64,000 nucleotides of DNA from Kushneria pakistanensis (lineage in GTDB: Bacteria; Pseudomonadota; Gammaproteobacteria; Pseudomonadales; Halomonadaceae): assembly GCF_014652795.1 (NCBI RefSeq), contig NZ_BMZM01000003.1:496001-560000 (forward strand). Direction: 5' to 3'. The notes under the pieces are model-generated. The model saw only the letters and a list, made by a program, of their open reading frames with translations, was not told the origin of the DNA and did not search any database. Both the position numbers and the translations under genes were made by a program. Shown piece by piece: positions 28,989-37,354 of the stretch (positions within the stretch are counted from its first letter, which is position 1; the number at the start of each line of letters is the position of its first letter).

Positions 28989-29594
28989 TCAAGTGTGAAA
29001 AAGCGCCGCTCTTAGAGCATGGCAGTCCTTCAAATGATGGTCGGTCTGCGTCGGACAGGTGTTCTCCGGTGCATTGACCAGCACGGTACGGGTGCCTGCC
29101 GCGCGCCCACACTGCATGTCCAGCGGACTGTCGCCCACCATCACCACCTCCGAGGGCGCCACACCCCAGCGCCTGATGAAGTGTTCAAGCCCATCCGGAT
29201 GCGGTTTGGGCGAGGCATCCTCCCGGCCCAGCACATCTTCACGGTCAAAGCACTCTGTCAGCCCGATCACCTCCAGCGTGATATGGGCCAGCTCACGCGC
29301 GTTGCGGGTAAGAATGCCCAGCCGGTAATCGCGCGCGCAGAGTTCCCGGATCAGCGCTACCGCGCCCTCGGCCGGTGTCGAGCGTCCGGCCAGTTCGCGC
29401 TCATGATCCATCAGCCAGGCATGACTGGCGCGGCGCTGCTCATCCGGCAGTGACTCAAGATGCTCGAGAATGTCGCTGCCCTCCGGCACCCCAAGCTCGC
29501 GCCGAATGAGTTTGAAGTCATGCACGCCCACGGTCAGCGTGCCATCCATATCGAATACCCAGTGCCGGCAGTCGTTGAGAGAAGCGATGGTCAT
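28989..29594 (-). CDS. HAD-superfamily phosphatase (phosphoglycolate-phosphatase-like)
   Basis: Soluble HAD-IA hydrolase, 201 residues. Motif I is FDMDGTLT (two Asp nucleophile/acid), motif II lies in GILTRNA, motif III Lys in DASPKPHPDGL, and motif IV is VMVGDSPLDMQCG. The helical cap between motifs I and II is the small C1 type. Substrate specificity cannot be called; phosphoglycolate and related small phosphates are usual. It is a single gene with its own terminator. Confidence 0.85.
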   Translation of the reverse strand: MTIASLNDCRHWVFDMDGTLTVGVHDFKLIRRELGVPEGSDILEHLESLPDEQRRASHAWLMDHERELAGRSTPAEGAVALIRELCARDYRLGILTRNARELAHITLEVIGLTECFDREDVLGREDASPKPHPDGLEHFIRRWGVAPSEVVMVGDSPLDMQCGRAAGTRTVLVNAPENTCPTQTDHHLKDCHALRAALFHT

Positions 29595-29740
29595 GAGACA
29601 CCGATGATCAGGAAGAGAATGTCATGGTGGCACGCCGCGGCGAGGTTGGCAGGGCCGTCTTGCAGATTTCTTCAGCTGGAGAGAAAGTCGGGAGGTGGAT
29701 CAACCCTGAGACAACCCCTGTAGCGCCAAAGGAGTCTTCG

Positions 29741-30010
29741 ATGAACATTGCAAGGGCAGCCCTTCTGACGAGCGCCATGCTGCTGACGGCAGCGGCCGGG
29801 CCGGTACTGGCTGCGGATAACACCACGGATTGCAGCCGGTTGAACGGTGCGCCGGGAGAGAACGGTAAAGATGGTACAGCGCAATGCCCACAGGGCGGCC
29901 ACGGCGGTGTGGGGGTGGCCGGCAGAAATGGCGGTAAAGGCGGCGATGGTGGTGACGGCGGCATGGGTGGACAGGATGGCCGCGACGGGGCTGACGGGAA
30001 GGATGGATAG
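29741..30010 (+). CDS. Small secreted collagen-like protein
   Basis: An 89-residue protein with a Sec signal peptide (MNIARAALLTSAMLLTAAAGPVLA, cut near residue 24). A short mature N-terminus with two Cys (DCSRLN and QCPQ) is followed by Gly-X-Y triplets to the last residue (GGVGVAGRNGGKGGDGGDGG, then GQDGRDGADGKDG). No C-terminal trimerisation or anchor domain follows. ATG 29741 has AAAGGAG seven bases upstream; an in-frame start at 29624 would hide the signal peptide. Probably periplasmic or extracellular, possibly disulfide-linked. The function is unknown. Confidence 0.7.
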   Translation: MNIARAALLTSAMLLTAAAGPVLAADNTTDCSRLNGAPGENGKDGTAQCPQGGHGGVGVAGRNGGKGGDGGDGGMGGQDGRDGADGKDG

Positions 30011-30188
30011 AAAAGCAAAGGCCGTTAGCGTCCGAAAATAGCGGCGCAGCGGCAGGTAGTCGCTGTTTTCAAGCCTGATGGATCAGGAAAAGACCAAAGT
30101 ATAAATAATAGTTGTAGTTCTTTTTGGGTGGCGGACTACATTAAAGCTCCTGCTGTTTAACAAGAAGACGTTCAAAGGAGTTGAACAC

Positions 30189-31259
30189 ATGCCGCAGCTG
30201 ACCCAACACCAGTCCCAATCCTTCGCCTTTACCAGAGGCGGTGATCAGACATTTGTACTGACAGATAACATCGATACGCTGGAACTGAACGCCCAGTTCA
30301 ATGAAAGCCGTGCCCGATCCGGCGAGACGCTCTCGGCCAGCGCCCAGGGCGATGCGCTCGAGACGCTGATGCTCAGTGGCAACGGCCGCATCGAATGGGA
30401 CAACAGCGCCATCGATACCACGGCAGTGGCCTATACGGATGCCAGCGCGCTGGAAGGGGGGCTTGAGTACACGGCCTCGGCCGACGTGCAGGAAACCATT
30501 GTACTGGGGGGCAGTGGCAACGGTGCGGATGTGCTGTATTTCTCCGAAGACGCTTCCCGCTACGGCCAGGAGGGCGATGGCATCGACACGCTGGTTGGCT
30601 TTGATGGCATGCAGGACACGCTGTTTGTGGACGGTGAGATCATGGCCTCCTTTGAGACCATCAATTTTGATCATGCCGTGACGGCCTGGGATGCCGAGTC
30701 GCTTGAAGAAGCGTTCACCATGGCAGGGGAGATGGACAGCGGCGATGCCGTGATCCCCGTGTTTTTCAAGGAAGACTTCTATCTCTATCGCGATAGCGGC
30801 CCGGCCGGACTGGATGAAAATGATTTTGTCCTGCGTTTGAGCGACCTGGCCGGAGGGCCCAATACCTTTTCGGATCGTCGTGACATGATTTCCAAGATGG
30901 CACCGGCGCCCGAAGGACCCTTTACGGATGTGCTGGTAGAAGGGACGGTCAACGGTACTGAAAACACGCCCGACAGTTTTGTACTGGGCGACGATGATGC
31001 CTGGTGGGACAGTGTGATCACCGACTTTGAACTGGGGATTGATCGCATTGATGTGTCCGGGCTGACCGGCACGGATGGTGAGCCGCTCGGTTTCGACGAC
31101 ATCCGGCCGATGTTCCATGGCGACGGTACTGACCTGCTGATCGATGACGGGTCCGGATTCAATACGGTGACGCTGATCGGCGTGCCCAAGTACGATTCAG
31201 GCGCGCCGCTGGGGGAGCTGGCCTACGCCCTCAATGCAGAAGACTTTCTGTTTGCCTGA
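30189..31259 (+). CDS. RTX-like acidic protein, probable type I secretion substrate
   Basis: A 356-residue acidic protein with no cysteine and no N-terminal signal peptide. Segments such as GGSGNGADVLYF, DGIDTLVGFDGMQDTLFVDG and WWDSVITDFELGIDRIDVSGLTG resemble the beta-roll/serralysin C-terminal type, but perfect GGxGxDxUx nonapeptides are missing. It ends in LAYALNAEDFLFA, the kind of short hydrophobic end seen on type I secreted proteins. A CAAAGGAG ribosome site supports ATG 30189. No ABC exporter, membrane-fusion or TolC gene is adjacent. Function and export are inferred. Confidence 0.65.
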   Translation: MPQLTQHQSQSFAFTRGGDQTFVLTDNIDTLELNAQFNESRARSGETLSASAQGDALETLMLSGNGRIEWDNSAIDTTAVAYTDASALEGGLEYTASADVQETIVLGGSGNGADVLYFSEDASRYGQEGDGIDTLVGFDGMQDTLFVDGEIMASFETINFDHAVTAWDAESLEEAFTMAGEMDSGDAVIPVFFKEDFYLYRDSGPAGLDENDFVLRLSDLAGGPNTFSDRRDMISKMAPAPEGPFTDVLVEGTVNGTENTPDSFVLGDDDAWWDSVITDFELGIDRIDVSGLTGTDGEPLGFDDIRPMFHGDGTDLLIDDGSGFNTVTLIGVPKYDSGAPLGELAYALNAEDFLFA

Positions 31260-31286
31260 TTGACTGTCAGATTCGCCTTGAATAAC

Positions 31287-31314
31287 GAAAAGCCTCGCCA
31301 GAGCGGGGCTTTTT
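31287..31314 (+). terminator. Rho-independent terminator
   Basis: Stem AAAAGCCTCGC / GCGGGGCTTTT (one T-G pair) with a CAGA loop and a T run, 28 bp after the RTX-like gene. Confidence 0.88.
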
Positions 31315-31532
31315 AGTATCTGCCGGATAATGTAGTGAGGTTATGTCAGGTGTATGGACATGCATCAAGCAAGGCGCCCGTCAGGATTCTGTTATAGTTT
31401 TATATCATTGATAATTAAGGAATTTATTTTACCTTTCTGTGTGAATATACCATCGTGTATACCTCTGGTAAGAAGTAAATTTCACAACACTTCTACTATG
31501 GCAATTATCCTTGCTGTCTTAAGCACTCTTTT

Positions 31533-33500
31533 TTATTGATCCCCTCTATGCTTGCGAAAAAGCTCCCTTAAGCGCTGATACTGGGGGGTTCTCTCAAGTT
31601 CCGGCGAACTCTGTATGATATTGTTCAAACAATGCCCTAGCTCACGATGTACCCATGGCTGCTCGGTGATTATGGCATCCATAAGAGTCAAGGCTTCTGC
31701 TGGGAAGCGTGAATCCAGCTCTGATGTATGCAGTAAATGTATAACGGTATGTGGGTGTTCGAGCGGTTGTATCCAGTTCTTTATCATGGCTAATGCGGCT
31801 GGAAACTCAGCTCTGGCTGCAATTGCTGCTCTAATCAATGATGCAGAAATTCGTTGTGTAGCAAAATCTCTCGATTTTGGCCAAATGTGTTGCCAAAATG
31901 GTTGAACACGATTTTTCCAATAATTTTCCCGCTGATCGCCGGCGCTCTCAAGTGCTTGCGATAAAGCTTGTGCACAAGCTTCTAACCCCTCTTGAGGCAA
32001 GTCTTCAATCGCTGTACGGAATTCTTGTGAGGTATACCCCTCTATAGGGCCAAGTGCAGCATAAGTTAGAAACGCAGCGTAACGTTGAAGGTTTCCCCCT
32101 AACTCAGCATGATGTTTCGCAGTTGCAAGAAACTGTGATTTTAAAGAAAGCAATAAAGGCTGGTACAAACGAGGTGACCAAAGGAAACCTTCCCACATTG
32201 CTTTTGCCTCTTTAGAGTTTTCCCAATCGAAAAAAGGCAACAGGCATTCCTTACTCCATTCGCGATCAACACGAAAAAGAGCAATTAACCTTGATCCTAA
32301 AAGTACGCGCCCATGCCTAAATTCTTTTTCTTTAATATTGCTGATTTGCGTGAAAAAGGACCTTGTTTGTGGAGGAAGTAAATCGTTGTCTTTTGGTTTT
32401 TCTTTTGTCCAAAGATTTATTACAGCTTCAGTGACATGTCCAATAGGATGGTTGATAGCCTCGTTAATAGATTGTGAAGACTCCCTGCTGGTTTCATTTA
32501 TGTTGCCATTTTTGCCGGAAAATAGAATCGTAATTCTTTTGCAAAGTTTGAAAAGAATATCTTCATCTTTTTTTATTGATTCAGATACCTTTCGAAGCCA
32601 ATAAGTAACGCTATGGGCTATCTCTTTTAAGATTTCATCAGGAATATTTTTTATGAACGGGGTGGCATATTGCCAAGATTTTAGTGCTAGGCGTTCCTCG
32701 CTCCAAGATTGGAATGCCTCGCGCCAACGATTAATAGGCCAGATGTTCTCTTCCGCTAAATCGCCTAGCGCATAAAGGCTATTAAGAAGATGTTTCTGAC
32801 AAACATAACGCCAAGTATCTTCGGAAAATGGTGAGTTGGAAGATGGCTTTTGTAGCCAATGAAAAAGCTCGCTACGCTTTTTAGGGGCTATGTCAATTTC
32901 ACGATTGTCTTCAAAGTCTGGATCGCCGGTACCACTCATCCAGCTAGAAAACTCATCCCTTTCACTATCCGATAATTGAAAGTCCGAATAAATATCGGAA
33001 ATTTCTTTAAGTTTGACTGCTGCGGCTCCTCCTATGCTAATACCCGAGGCATCGAGTTTGGCGAGACGAAGCCAGATAGATCGAGCTACTAAGTGTTGAA
33101 AAATATCTGGTTCTATATCTTTACGATACTTTTCGCTAGGTGGGCCAGCTACTATAGCGTCTTCCAGACGTTTTTGAAGATCTCCTCTTAATTTTGAACC
33201 TTGCAAAACGATAACTCGGCACATCTCTCTCATGGTCTCTAACGACCATAAGCACTGAGCATTATCAGCAAGCAGCCATTCCACCCATTTCTCGGGTTGA
33301 ATGTAATTACTCTTGCTGGCCGCAAATAGAGCTAAGCGTTTAAAGGAGGGATATGGCAAATCGAACCAACTTTGGGCTATCCGTGCTGCACGCATATGGT
33401 CGTTTTCATTAATTACAAGCCATGCTTCTCGCAATAATTCGATTAGGTTGACCCATTCACTGAAACCACGGTTTTGCCAATGTGGTTCGATAGATGGCAA
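31533..33500 (-). CDS. C-terminal segment of broken SIR2 gene
   Basis: 655 codons, predicted all-helical, rich in Trp, Leu and Glu, with no catalytic motif recognised. It begins at a TTG with no ribosome site, 15 codons after the TGA and in the same frame as the upstream segments. In SIR2 defence proteins the long helical C-terminus is where phage proteins are sensed and activity is controlled; that role is inferred here. Ends in RLRELFRKHRGDQ. Confidence 0.5.
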   Translation of the reverse strand: MPSIEPHWQNRGFSEWVNLIELLREAWLVINENDHMRAARIAQSWFDLPYPSFKRLALFAASKSNYIQPEKWVEWLLADNAQCLWSLETMREMCRVIVLQGSKLRGDLQKRLEDAIVAGPPSEKYRKDIEPDIFQHLVARSIWLRLAKLDASGISIGGAAAVKLKEISDIYSDFQLSDSERDEFSSWMSGTGDPDFEDNREIDIAPKKRSELFHWLQKPSSNSPFSEDTWRYVCQKHLLNSLYALGDLAEENIWPINRWREAFQSWSEERLALKSWQYATPFIKNIPDEILKEIAHSVTYWLRKVSESIKKDEDILFKLCKRITILFSGKNGNINETSRESSQSINEAINHPIGHVTEAVINLWTKEKPKDNDLLPPQTRSFFTQISNIKEKEFRHGRVLLGSRLIALFRVDREWSKECLLPFFDWENSKEAKAMWEGFLWSPRLYQPLLLSLKSQFLATAKHHAELGGNLQRYAAFLTYAALGPIEGYTSQEFRTAIEDLPQEGLEACAQALSQALESAGDQRENYWKNRVQPFWQHIWPKSRDFATQRISASLIRAAIAARAEFPAALAMIKNWIQPLEHPHTVIHLLHTSELDSRFPAEALTLMDAIITEQPWVHRELGHCLNNIIQSSPELERTPQYQRLRELFRKHRGDQ

Positions 33501-33545
33501 ATCTATATAAGATAGATCATGATAATCATCGGCTTTTCCGAGCTC

Positions 33546-34433
33546 TCATGCCAAGTCCAGAGCATCACGTAATAGCTGCTGAAAATCCTCTATAAGCAGC
33601 GGCAAAGCTGAAACCCAATGACCCCCAGTTAGGTCTCGTATAGCTGAGTGTATATAATCTGCAGCTAGAGTTAACTCCCACTCTATTAATTGGCGCGAAC
33701 TATTTGAAGTGCTTTCATTTTCTTCTGATTGGTAGGGATAATAAGTTCTTTTTAAAGCTATTCTTGGAGCAAGAAGATCTCGCAGCTCAAGTCGTAAAGT
33801 GGTGTTTAGTCCTTCTTTTTTTAATCGCTCTTCCCATCTGTATAGATCTAAATGAAGGTGAGGGTTTTTTAAACGCCCACTTAAGGTTATACGCCACAAA
33901 GTGCGCATAAATTCATCTGGAACCGCATTTGGTGCCTGAGAGCTGATACTTTGCAGCTCAGAAATTTTGTTCTCCTGTTGAAGAGTGGAAAGACGATCTA
34001 GTTCTGACTCGATCAAAAAAGACCATGTGTCATGTACTTTCCCGCCACGTTGAGCAATCCAAAGAATTAATCTTGGATCGTTCAAGTGACGTGTAAGCCA
34101 ACGGGATATATGAAACATTACGTTATCCCATTTATTGTGGTCGATGCTCTCACAATTCAAAGACATAAACTGTGCATGGTCGTAATGAGTTGGTCGACGA
34201 ACTAAGCTAAATCTTAATTTGTGGTTGACTGTATTATATGAGGGCACTCCAAAGCGTGGAAGGTCACTGTGCTGAAAGCGTTCTTCTGAAAAAGATTCTA
34301 ATAACCAATCAAGCGATGGTGTTGGCTCGAAGTCAGCAAAACGCTTGGCAGGCAAGCCTGACTTGTCTGATAAAGCCCATAATAAACGGCCTACGAAATT
34401 ATCTTGTTGTGTGCTCGCAGAAGGTTTCGCCAA
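33546..34433 (-). CDS. Middle segment of broken SIR2 gene
   Basis: 295 codons open between the two internal stops, with no recognised domain. It would have to start at a TTG with no ribosome site, seven codons after the SIR2 stop and in the same frame. Probably not a separate gene but the interior of the disrupted Dsr1-like coding region. Low GC and Trp/Leu/Arg-rich helical sequence (LLWALSDKSGLPAKRFADF). Confidence 0.5.
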   Translation of the reverse strand: MAKPSASTQQDNFVGRLLWALSDKSGLPAKRFADFEPTPSLDWLLESFSEERFQHSDLPRFGVPSYNTVNHKLRFSLVRRPTHYDHAQFMSLNCESIDHNKWDNVMFHISRWLTRHLNDPRLILWIAQRGGKVHDTWSFLIESELDRLSTLQQENKISELQSISSQAPNAVPDEFMRTLWRITLSGRLKNPHLHLDLYRWEERLKKEGLNTTLRLELRDLLAPRIALKRTYYPYQSEENESTSNSSRQLIEWELTLAADYIHSAIRDLTGGHWVSALPLLIEDFQQLLRDALDLA

Positions 34434-34454
34434 AGCATGACTGACGACAATTTT

Positions 34455-35360
34455 TTATTTACCAATTACGCCATCGCGATGAGTATCTGCCCAAGCAATT
34501 AAAGTCTGATGGAGACCAGAATGATCTTGGGTGCCATTAGGCACATTATAAAAGATTGGTGTTACACCTTTAGCCTCCCATTCGAGGGCCTCACGCTTTT
34601 CTTGGCCAGATTTGCAAGCCCCCAGTGCCCAAGCCTGAGGCGTAATTTCTCCTAGCATTCGATCTGCTGCTAGTGCATCCATCATATAGCGCAATACTGG
34701 ATCGTTGATGCTGTACCCTACGAAGCAAACTATATAATTGCGGAATAACTCACTTAAGAAGCGGGCAGCCCATCTCTCGATGAGATAAGCTAGACCGAAA
34801 TCTCCGCTAGTAACGACAAGACGATTTAGCGCCGTATCGTCTGTTTTATGGGGTAGTAGACCATGCAAGTAAACTAACCCATCCCAGCGGCTGTTTTTCG
34901 GGATTGGCAACATTGGAGCAGCATAGAATTGGAATGTCTGCCCAGTACGTTTTGCCGCCGCATGAAATACACGGTCAAAGTTAGTAGTGACCATTCTTAG
35001 CGCGCCTTCCCGATTACGAGCTAGCTTTAATAGTGCAGCATGTGTATCGGTAGCACCCTTACGACGTAATTTTGGCTTTAGCGCATCTGCGAGAGCATGG
35101 CGAACAGTTAATCGTTGTCCAGGTAGTCGACGTTCTAGCAAATCGAGCGCAGCGTCATATTGAAAGTTAGCTAGAACATTGCTCTCGATTTCTGACGGTA
35201 CCGTTCCATTTAATTTATAGATTTTTTCTACTAGTCCTCCAAAACCCGGCAAACCGGCAGGGTAAGAAATACCTGCGCCGCAGAAAAATACTACGCGACC
35301 TTCCTCGTGAGCCTGAAGAAGTTCATCTGGGATGTCAGGTCCATTAGGTATGAATTGCAT
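34455..35360 (-). CDS. SIR2-domain protein (N-terminal segment)
   Basis: 301 residues with a complete SIR2-like NAD-binding domain: FFCGAGISYPAGLPGF (GAGIS at 28-32), TTNFD with Asn127, the YLHG His166, and GYSINDPVLRYMMD. SIR2 domains in bacterial defence proteins hydrolyse NAD+ upon phage sensing. If the TAA at 34455 is honoured, this segment could still be made as a stand-alone SIR2 protein lacking its sensor/regulatory region. The ATG at 35360 is the only good start of the locus. Confidence 0.7.
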   Translation of the reverse strand: MQFIPNGPDIPDELLQAHEEGRVVFFCGAGISYPAGLPGFGGLVEKIYKLNGTVPSEIESNVLANFQYDAALDLLERRLPGQRLTVRHALADALKPKLRRKGATDTHAALLKLARNREGALRMVTTNFDRVFHAAAKRTGQTFQFYAAPMLPIPKNSRWDGLVYLHGLLPHKTDDTALNRLVVTSGDFGLAYLIERWAARFLSELFRNYIVCFVGYSINDPVLRYMMDALAADRMLGEITPQAWALGACKSGQEKREALEWEAKGVTPIFYNVPNGTQDHSGLHQTLIAWADTHRDGVIGK

Positions 35361-35393
35361 CTTTCTCTCTTTAAGCCATGTCTTTTACGCATC

Positions 35394-35430
35394 TAGTGCG
35401 CTGTCGACTTCCCGCCCCGCCTGCGCACTA
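35394..35430. repeat. Inverted repeat upstream of the SIR2 gene
   Basis: TAGTGCGC (35394-35401) and GCGCACTA (35423-35430), perfect 8-bp arms 21 bp apart, 34 bp upstream of the SIR2 start. It could be an operator or an island-edge sequence. The rest of the 35361-35695 gap shows no gene, although its GC is again close to the chromosome's. Confidence 0.4.
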
Positions 35431-35695
35431 AATGGGTCGGTTTTATTGCACCCTTGCAAGCGGCACCGATCCGCGCCAGTACTAGGCCGCGCGGCGGTTT
35501 TATGGCCCCAAAAAGCCTTGCATTTCCTTGCATCTCACACCTGCCACATAAGGCGGTACGGGGTGAAAAGCCGGCTTTCCTGCGCACGTTGCCGCTATGA
35601 TTAGAAAACGGGTGGCCCTAGCGGTCCTCGGCAAGCTCTAAAAGTCTTTTCAGCACAATATTCGAGCGCACTGATTAAGTAAAGTTGTGTAACAG

Positions 35696-35863
35696 ATGAG
35701 TGAGACAAAAGCAGCGCGCATCACGACCCCCTTTCGCTCGCCAGAGTGGAATGATTACGTCCTGACTTGGCCTGTCTCGGGCGCCGCGCTATGTGGGGTA
35801 GTGGCTCGGTCACCAGAACGTTTGATTCGTGACATGGGGAAGTTATGGGAGGAGCAGGGTTAA
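35696..35863 (+). CDS. Small hypothetical protein, 55 residues
   Basis: ATG 35696 to TAA 35863. It reads MSETKAARITTPFRSPEWND and ends RLIRDMGKLWEEQG, with no ribosome site worth naming. Part of it (PFRSPEWNDYVL) recurs as PFRSPQSDDHVL in the second copy of a direct repeat at 36782-36819, which hints that the repeat derives from coding sequence. It may be a remnant rather than a live gene. Not recognised. Confidence 0.3.
   Translation: MSETKAARITTPFRSPEWNDYVLTWPVSGAALCGVVARSPERLIRDMGKLWEEQG
35728..35765 (+). repeat. Direct repeat, left copy
   Basis: 38 bp matching 36782-36819 at 31 positions without gaps. The first 16 bp (CCCCTTTCGCTCGCCA) are identical. It lies about 100 bp from the end of the dehalogenase-like pseudogene. 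Confidence 0.7.
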
Positions 35864-35866
35864 TCT

Positions 35867-36724
35867 CTATCCCCTGAAAAACCTGAGCAGGGCATTTGCC
35901 AGTGTTTCTGGCGCTTCCTCAGCCATATGGTGGCCGCAGTCGATACCTTGACCCGTGAGCGTGGTCGTCCATGGGCGCCACACTTCCAGCACATCGCCAT
36001 AAAGTCGCTCCAGATCATCACGCAGTGACCATAGCACCAGGGTAGGGCACTGGAGTCGCCGGCCTTGCTCTCGATCCTCTCTGTCATGCAGGTGATCAAT
36101 GCTCATCCCTGCGCGGTAATCTTCAATCATGCCGTGCACAACATCCGGATCGTGGATGGCTTTTCGAAAGTCGGCGTAGGATTCAACTCCCATGGCTTTT
36201 TCGCTGCCGCCATACCATGCATCGGGATCGGCAAGAATGGCTCGTTCGGGTTTCTCTGGCTGGGCGAAGAAGAACCAGTGCCACCACTCGGTGGCAAAGC
36301 GGGCATCACAGCGCTCCAGGGCTTCCAGAATCGGGACGCCGTCCAGTATGGCGGCGCGCTCGATGGCGTCCGGGTAATCCATTGCAGTGCGGAAGGCGGT
36401 GTAGCTGCCACGGTCGTGCCCTACAATCGTGAAGCGATCAAATCCAAGATGATGCATCAGCTCAATACAGTCGCGCGCCTTGGCGCGTTTTGAGGAGTTC
36501 GCATGATCCGGCGTATCTGCCGGCTAAGATGATTGGCCGAAACCTCTCAGGTCCGGGCAGACCACGGTGTACCAGGGCGCCAGTCGCGATGCGACCCGGT
36601 CCCAGGTGGCATGTGTACGCGGGTGGCCATGTAGCAAAAGTACCGGAGGGCCAGAACCACCGTATCTGACGCGCAGGGTGGCTTCGGACAGTTCAATCAT
36701 TTCAAGCTGGAACCCTTTGAACAT
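35867..36724 (-). pseudogene. Haloacetate-dehalogenase-like alpha/beta hydrolase, nonsense-interrupted
   Basis: The N-terminal part (36724 to 36524) has LLLHGHPRTHATWDRVA and CPDLRGFGQSS, then a TAG at 36526-36524. The same frame continues PADTPDHANSSKRAKARD into IVGHDRGSYTAFR, where GHDRG carries the Asp nucleophile typical of fluoroacetate/haloacetate dehalogenases, and ends with the DCGHHMAEEAPE His region. Without the stop the protein would be about 285 residues, normal for the family. The start ATG has AAAGGGAG. One base change (for example AAG to TAG) explains the break. Recoding is possible but unsupported. Confidence 0.82.
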
Positions 36725-36781
36725 CGCTTTCTCCCTTTGAGGACCTGAGTCCGGTCAATAGAGAGTAGTGCTAATTTCCAA

Positions 36782-36819
36782 CCCCTTTCGCTCGCCACAA
36801 TCCGATGATCATGTCCTGA
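36782..36819 (+). repeat. Direct repeat, right copy
   Basis: Second copy of the 38-bp repeat at 35728-35765, 1,054 bp away. The two bracket the whole dehalogenase-like pseudogene. Confidence 0.7.
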
Positions 36820-36907
36820 TGCGGCGCTTTTCAGCTTTTGTGTTTTGGCGGCCTTAAAGGCATGGCAGGGTAAGTAGTGGGAATGGACAGATAGGGAGAG
36901 GAAAGAC

Positions 36908-37330
36908 GTGCAGATTCGAACGTTCGAACTGAAGGATCAGGAGGCGGTGATCGCGCTCTGGCAGCGCTGCGAACTGACGCGCCCATGGAACGATCCTGCC
37001 CTGGATATCGAGCGCAAGTGCCGCGAGGACCCGACACTGTTTCTGGTTGGCACCAATCAACAACAGCTCGTCATCGCATCAGCCATGGTGGGGTTTGATG
37101 GTCATCGAGGCTGGCTCTATTACCTGGCAGTCGATCCCGAGGAGCAGCGACGCGGTGTTGGTCGCGCATTAATCGAATGCGCCGAGCAGCGTTTGATTGA
37201 ACGGGGCTGTCCCAAGCTCATGCTGATGGTGCGTCGTGGCCAACCGGCACTGGAAAACTATTATCGCGCGCTGGGCTTTGAGGAAAACGAGGTCGTGACG
37301 ATGGGGAAACGGCTGATCAGGGATGACTAG
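36908..37330 (+). CDS. ypeA: GNAT acetyltransferase YpeA-like
   Basis: 140-residue GNAT N-acetyltransferase closely resembling E. coli YpeA. It opens [21 protein letters not shown], has the acetyl-CoA pyrophosphate loop in [19 protein letters not shown] (Q/RxxGxG/A) and the family end [20 protein letters not shown]. The start is GTG 36908 with a GAGGAAAG ribosome site. The substrate is unknown. It sits just beyond the accessory region and before the tRNA-Arg gene, so it marks the return to conserved chromosome. Confidence 0.9.
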   Translation: MQIRTFELKDQEAVIALWQRCELTRPWNDPALDIERKCREDPTLFLVGTNQQQLVIASAMVGFDGHRGWLYYLAVDPEEQRRGVGRALIECAEQRLIERGCPKLMLMVRRGQPALENYYRALGFEENEVVTMGKRLIRDD

Positions 37331-37354
37331 TCTGGCAGGAAGGGGAGCAATCGA

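Larger units (their letters stand above)
31533..35360 (-). pseudogene. Dsr1-like SIR2 anti-phage gene with two in-frame stops
   Basis: One continuous minus-strand frame of 1,276 codons, interrupted only by TAA at 34457-34455 and TGA at 33548-33546. All three open segments share the frame, and the bridging codons read like normal protein (KIVVSHALAKP after the first stop; ELGKADDYHDLSYIDLPS after the second). Neither downstream segment has an ATG or a ribosome site; both would need TTG. The layout (SIR2 at the N-terminus, long helical C-terminus) fits the Dsr1-type defence sirtuins, a recognition from memory that needs a search. The block is much more AT-rich than its surroundings, so it was probably acquired. 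Confidence 0.65.

Noticed and set aside
33546-33548. Selenocysteine at the in-frame TGA of the SIR2 gene
   Set aside because: The same frame also has a TAA, there is no SECIS-like hairpin noticed just after the TGA, and SIR2 defence proteins are not selenoproteins.
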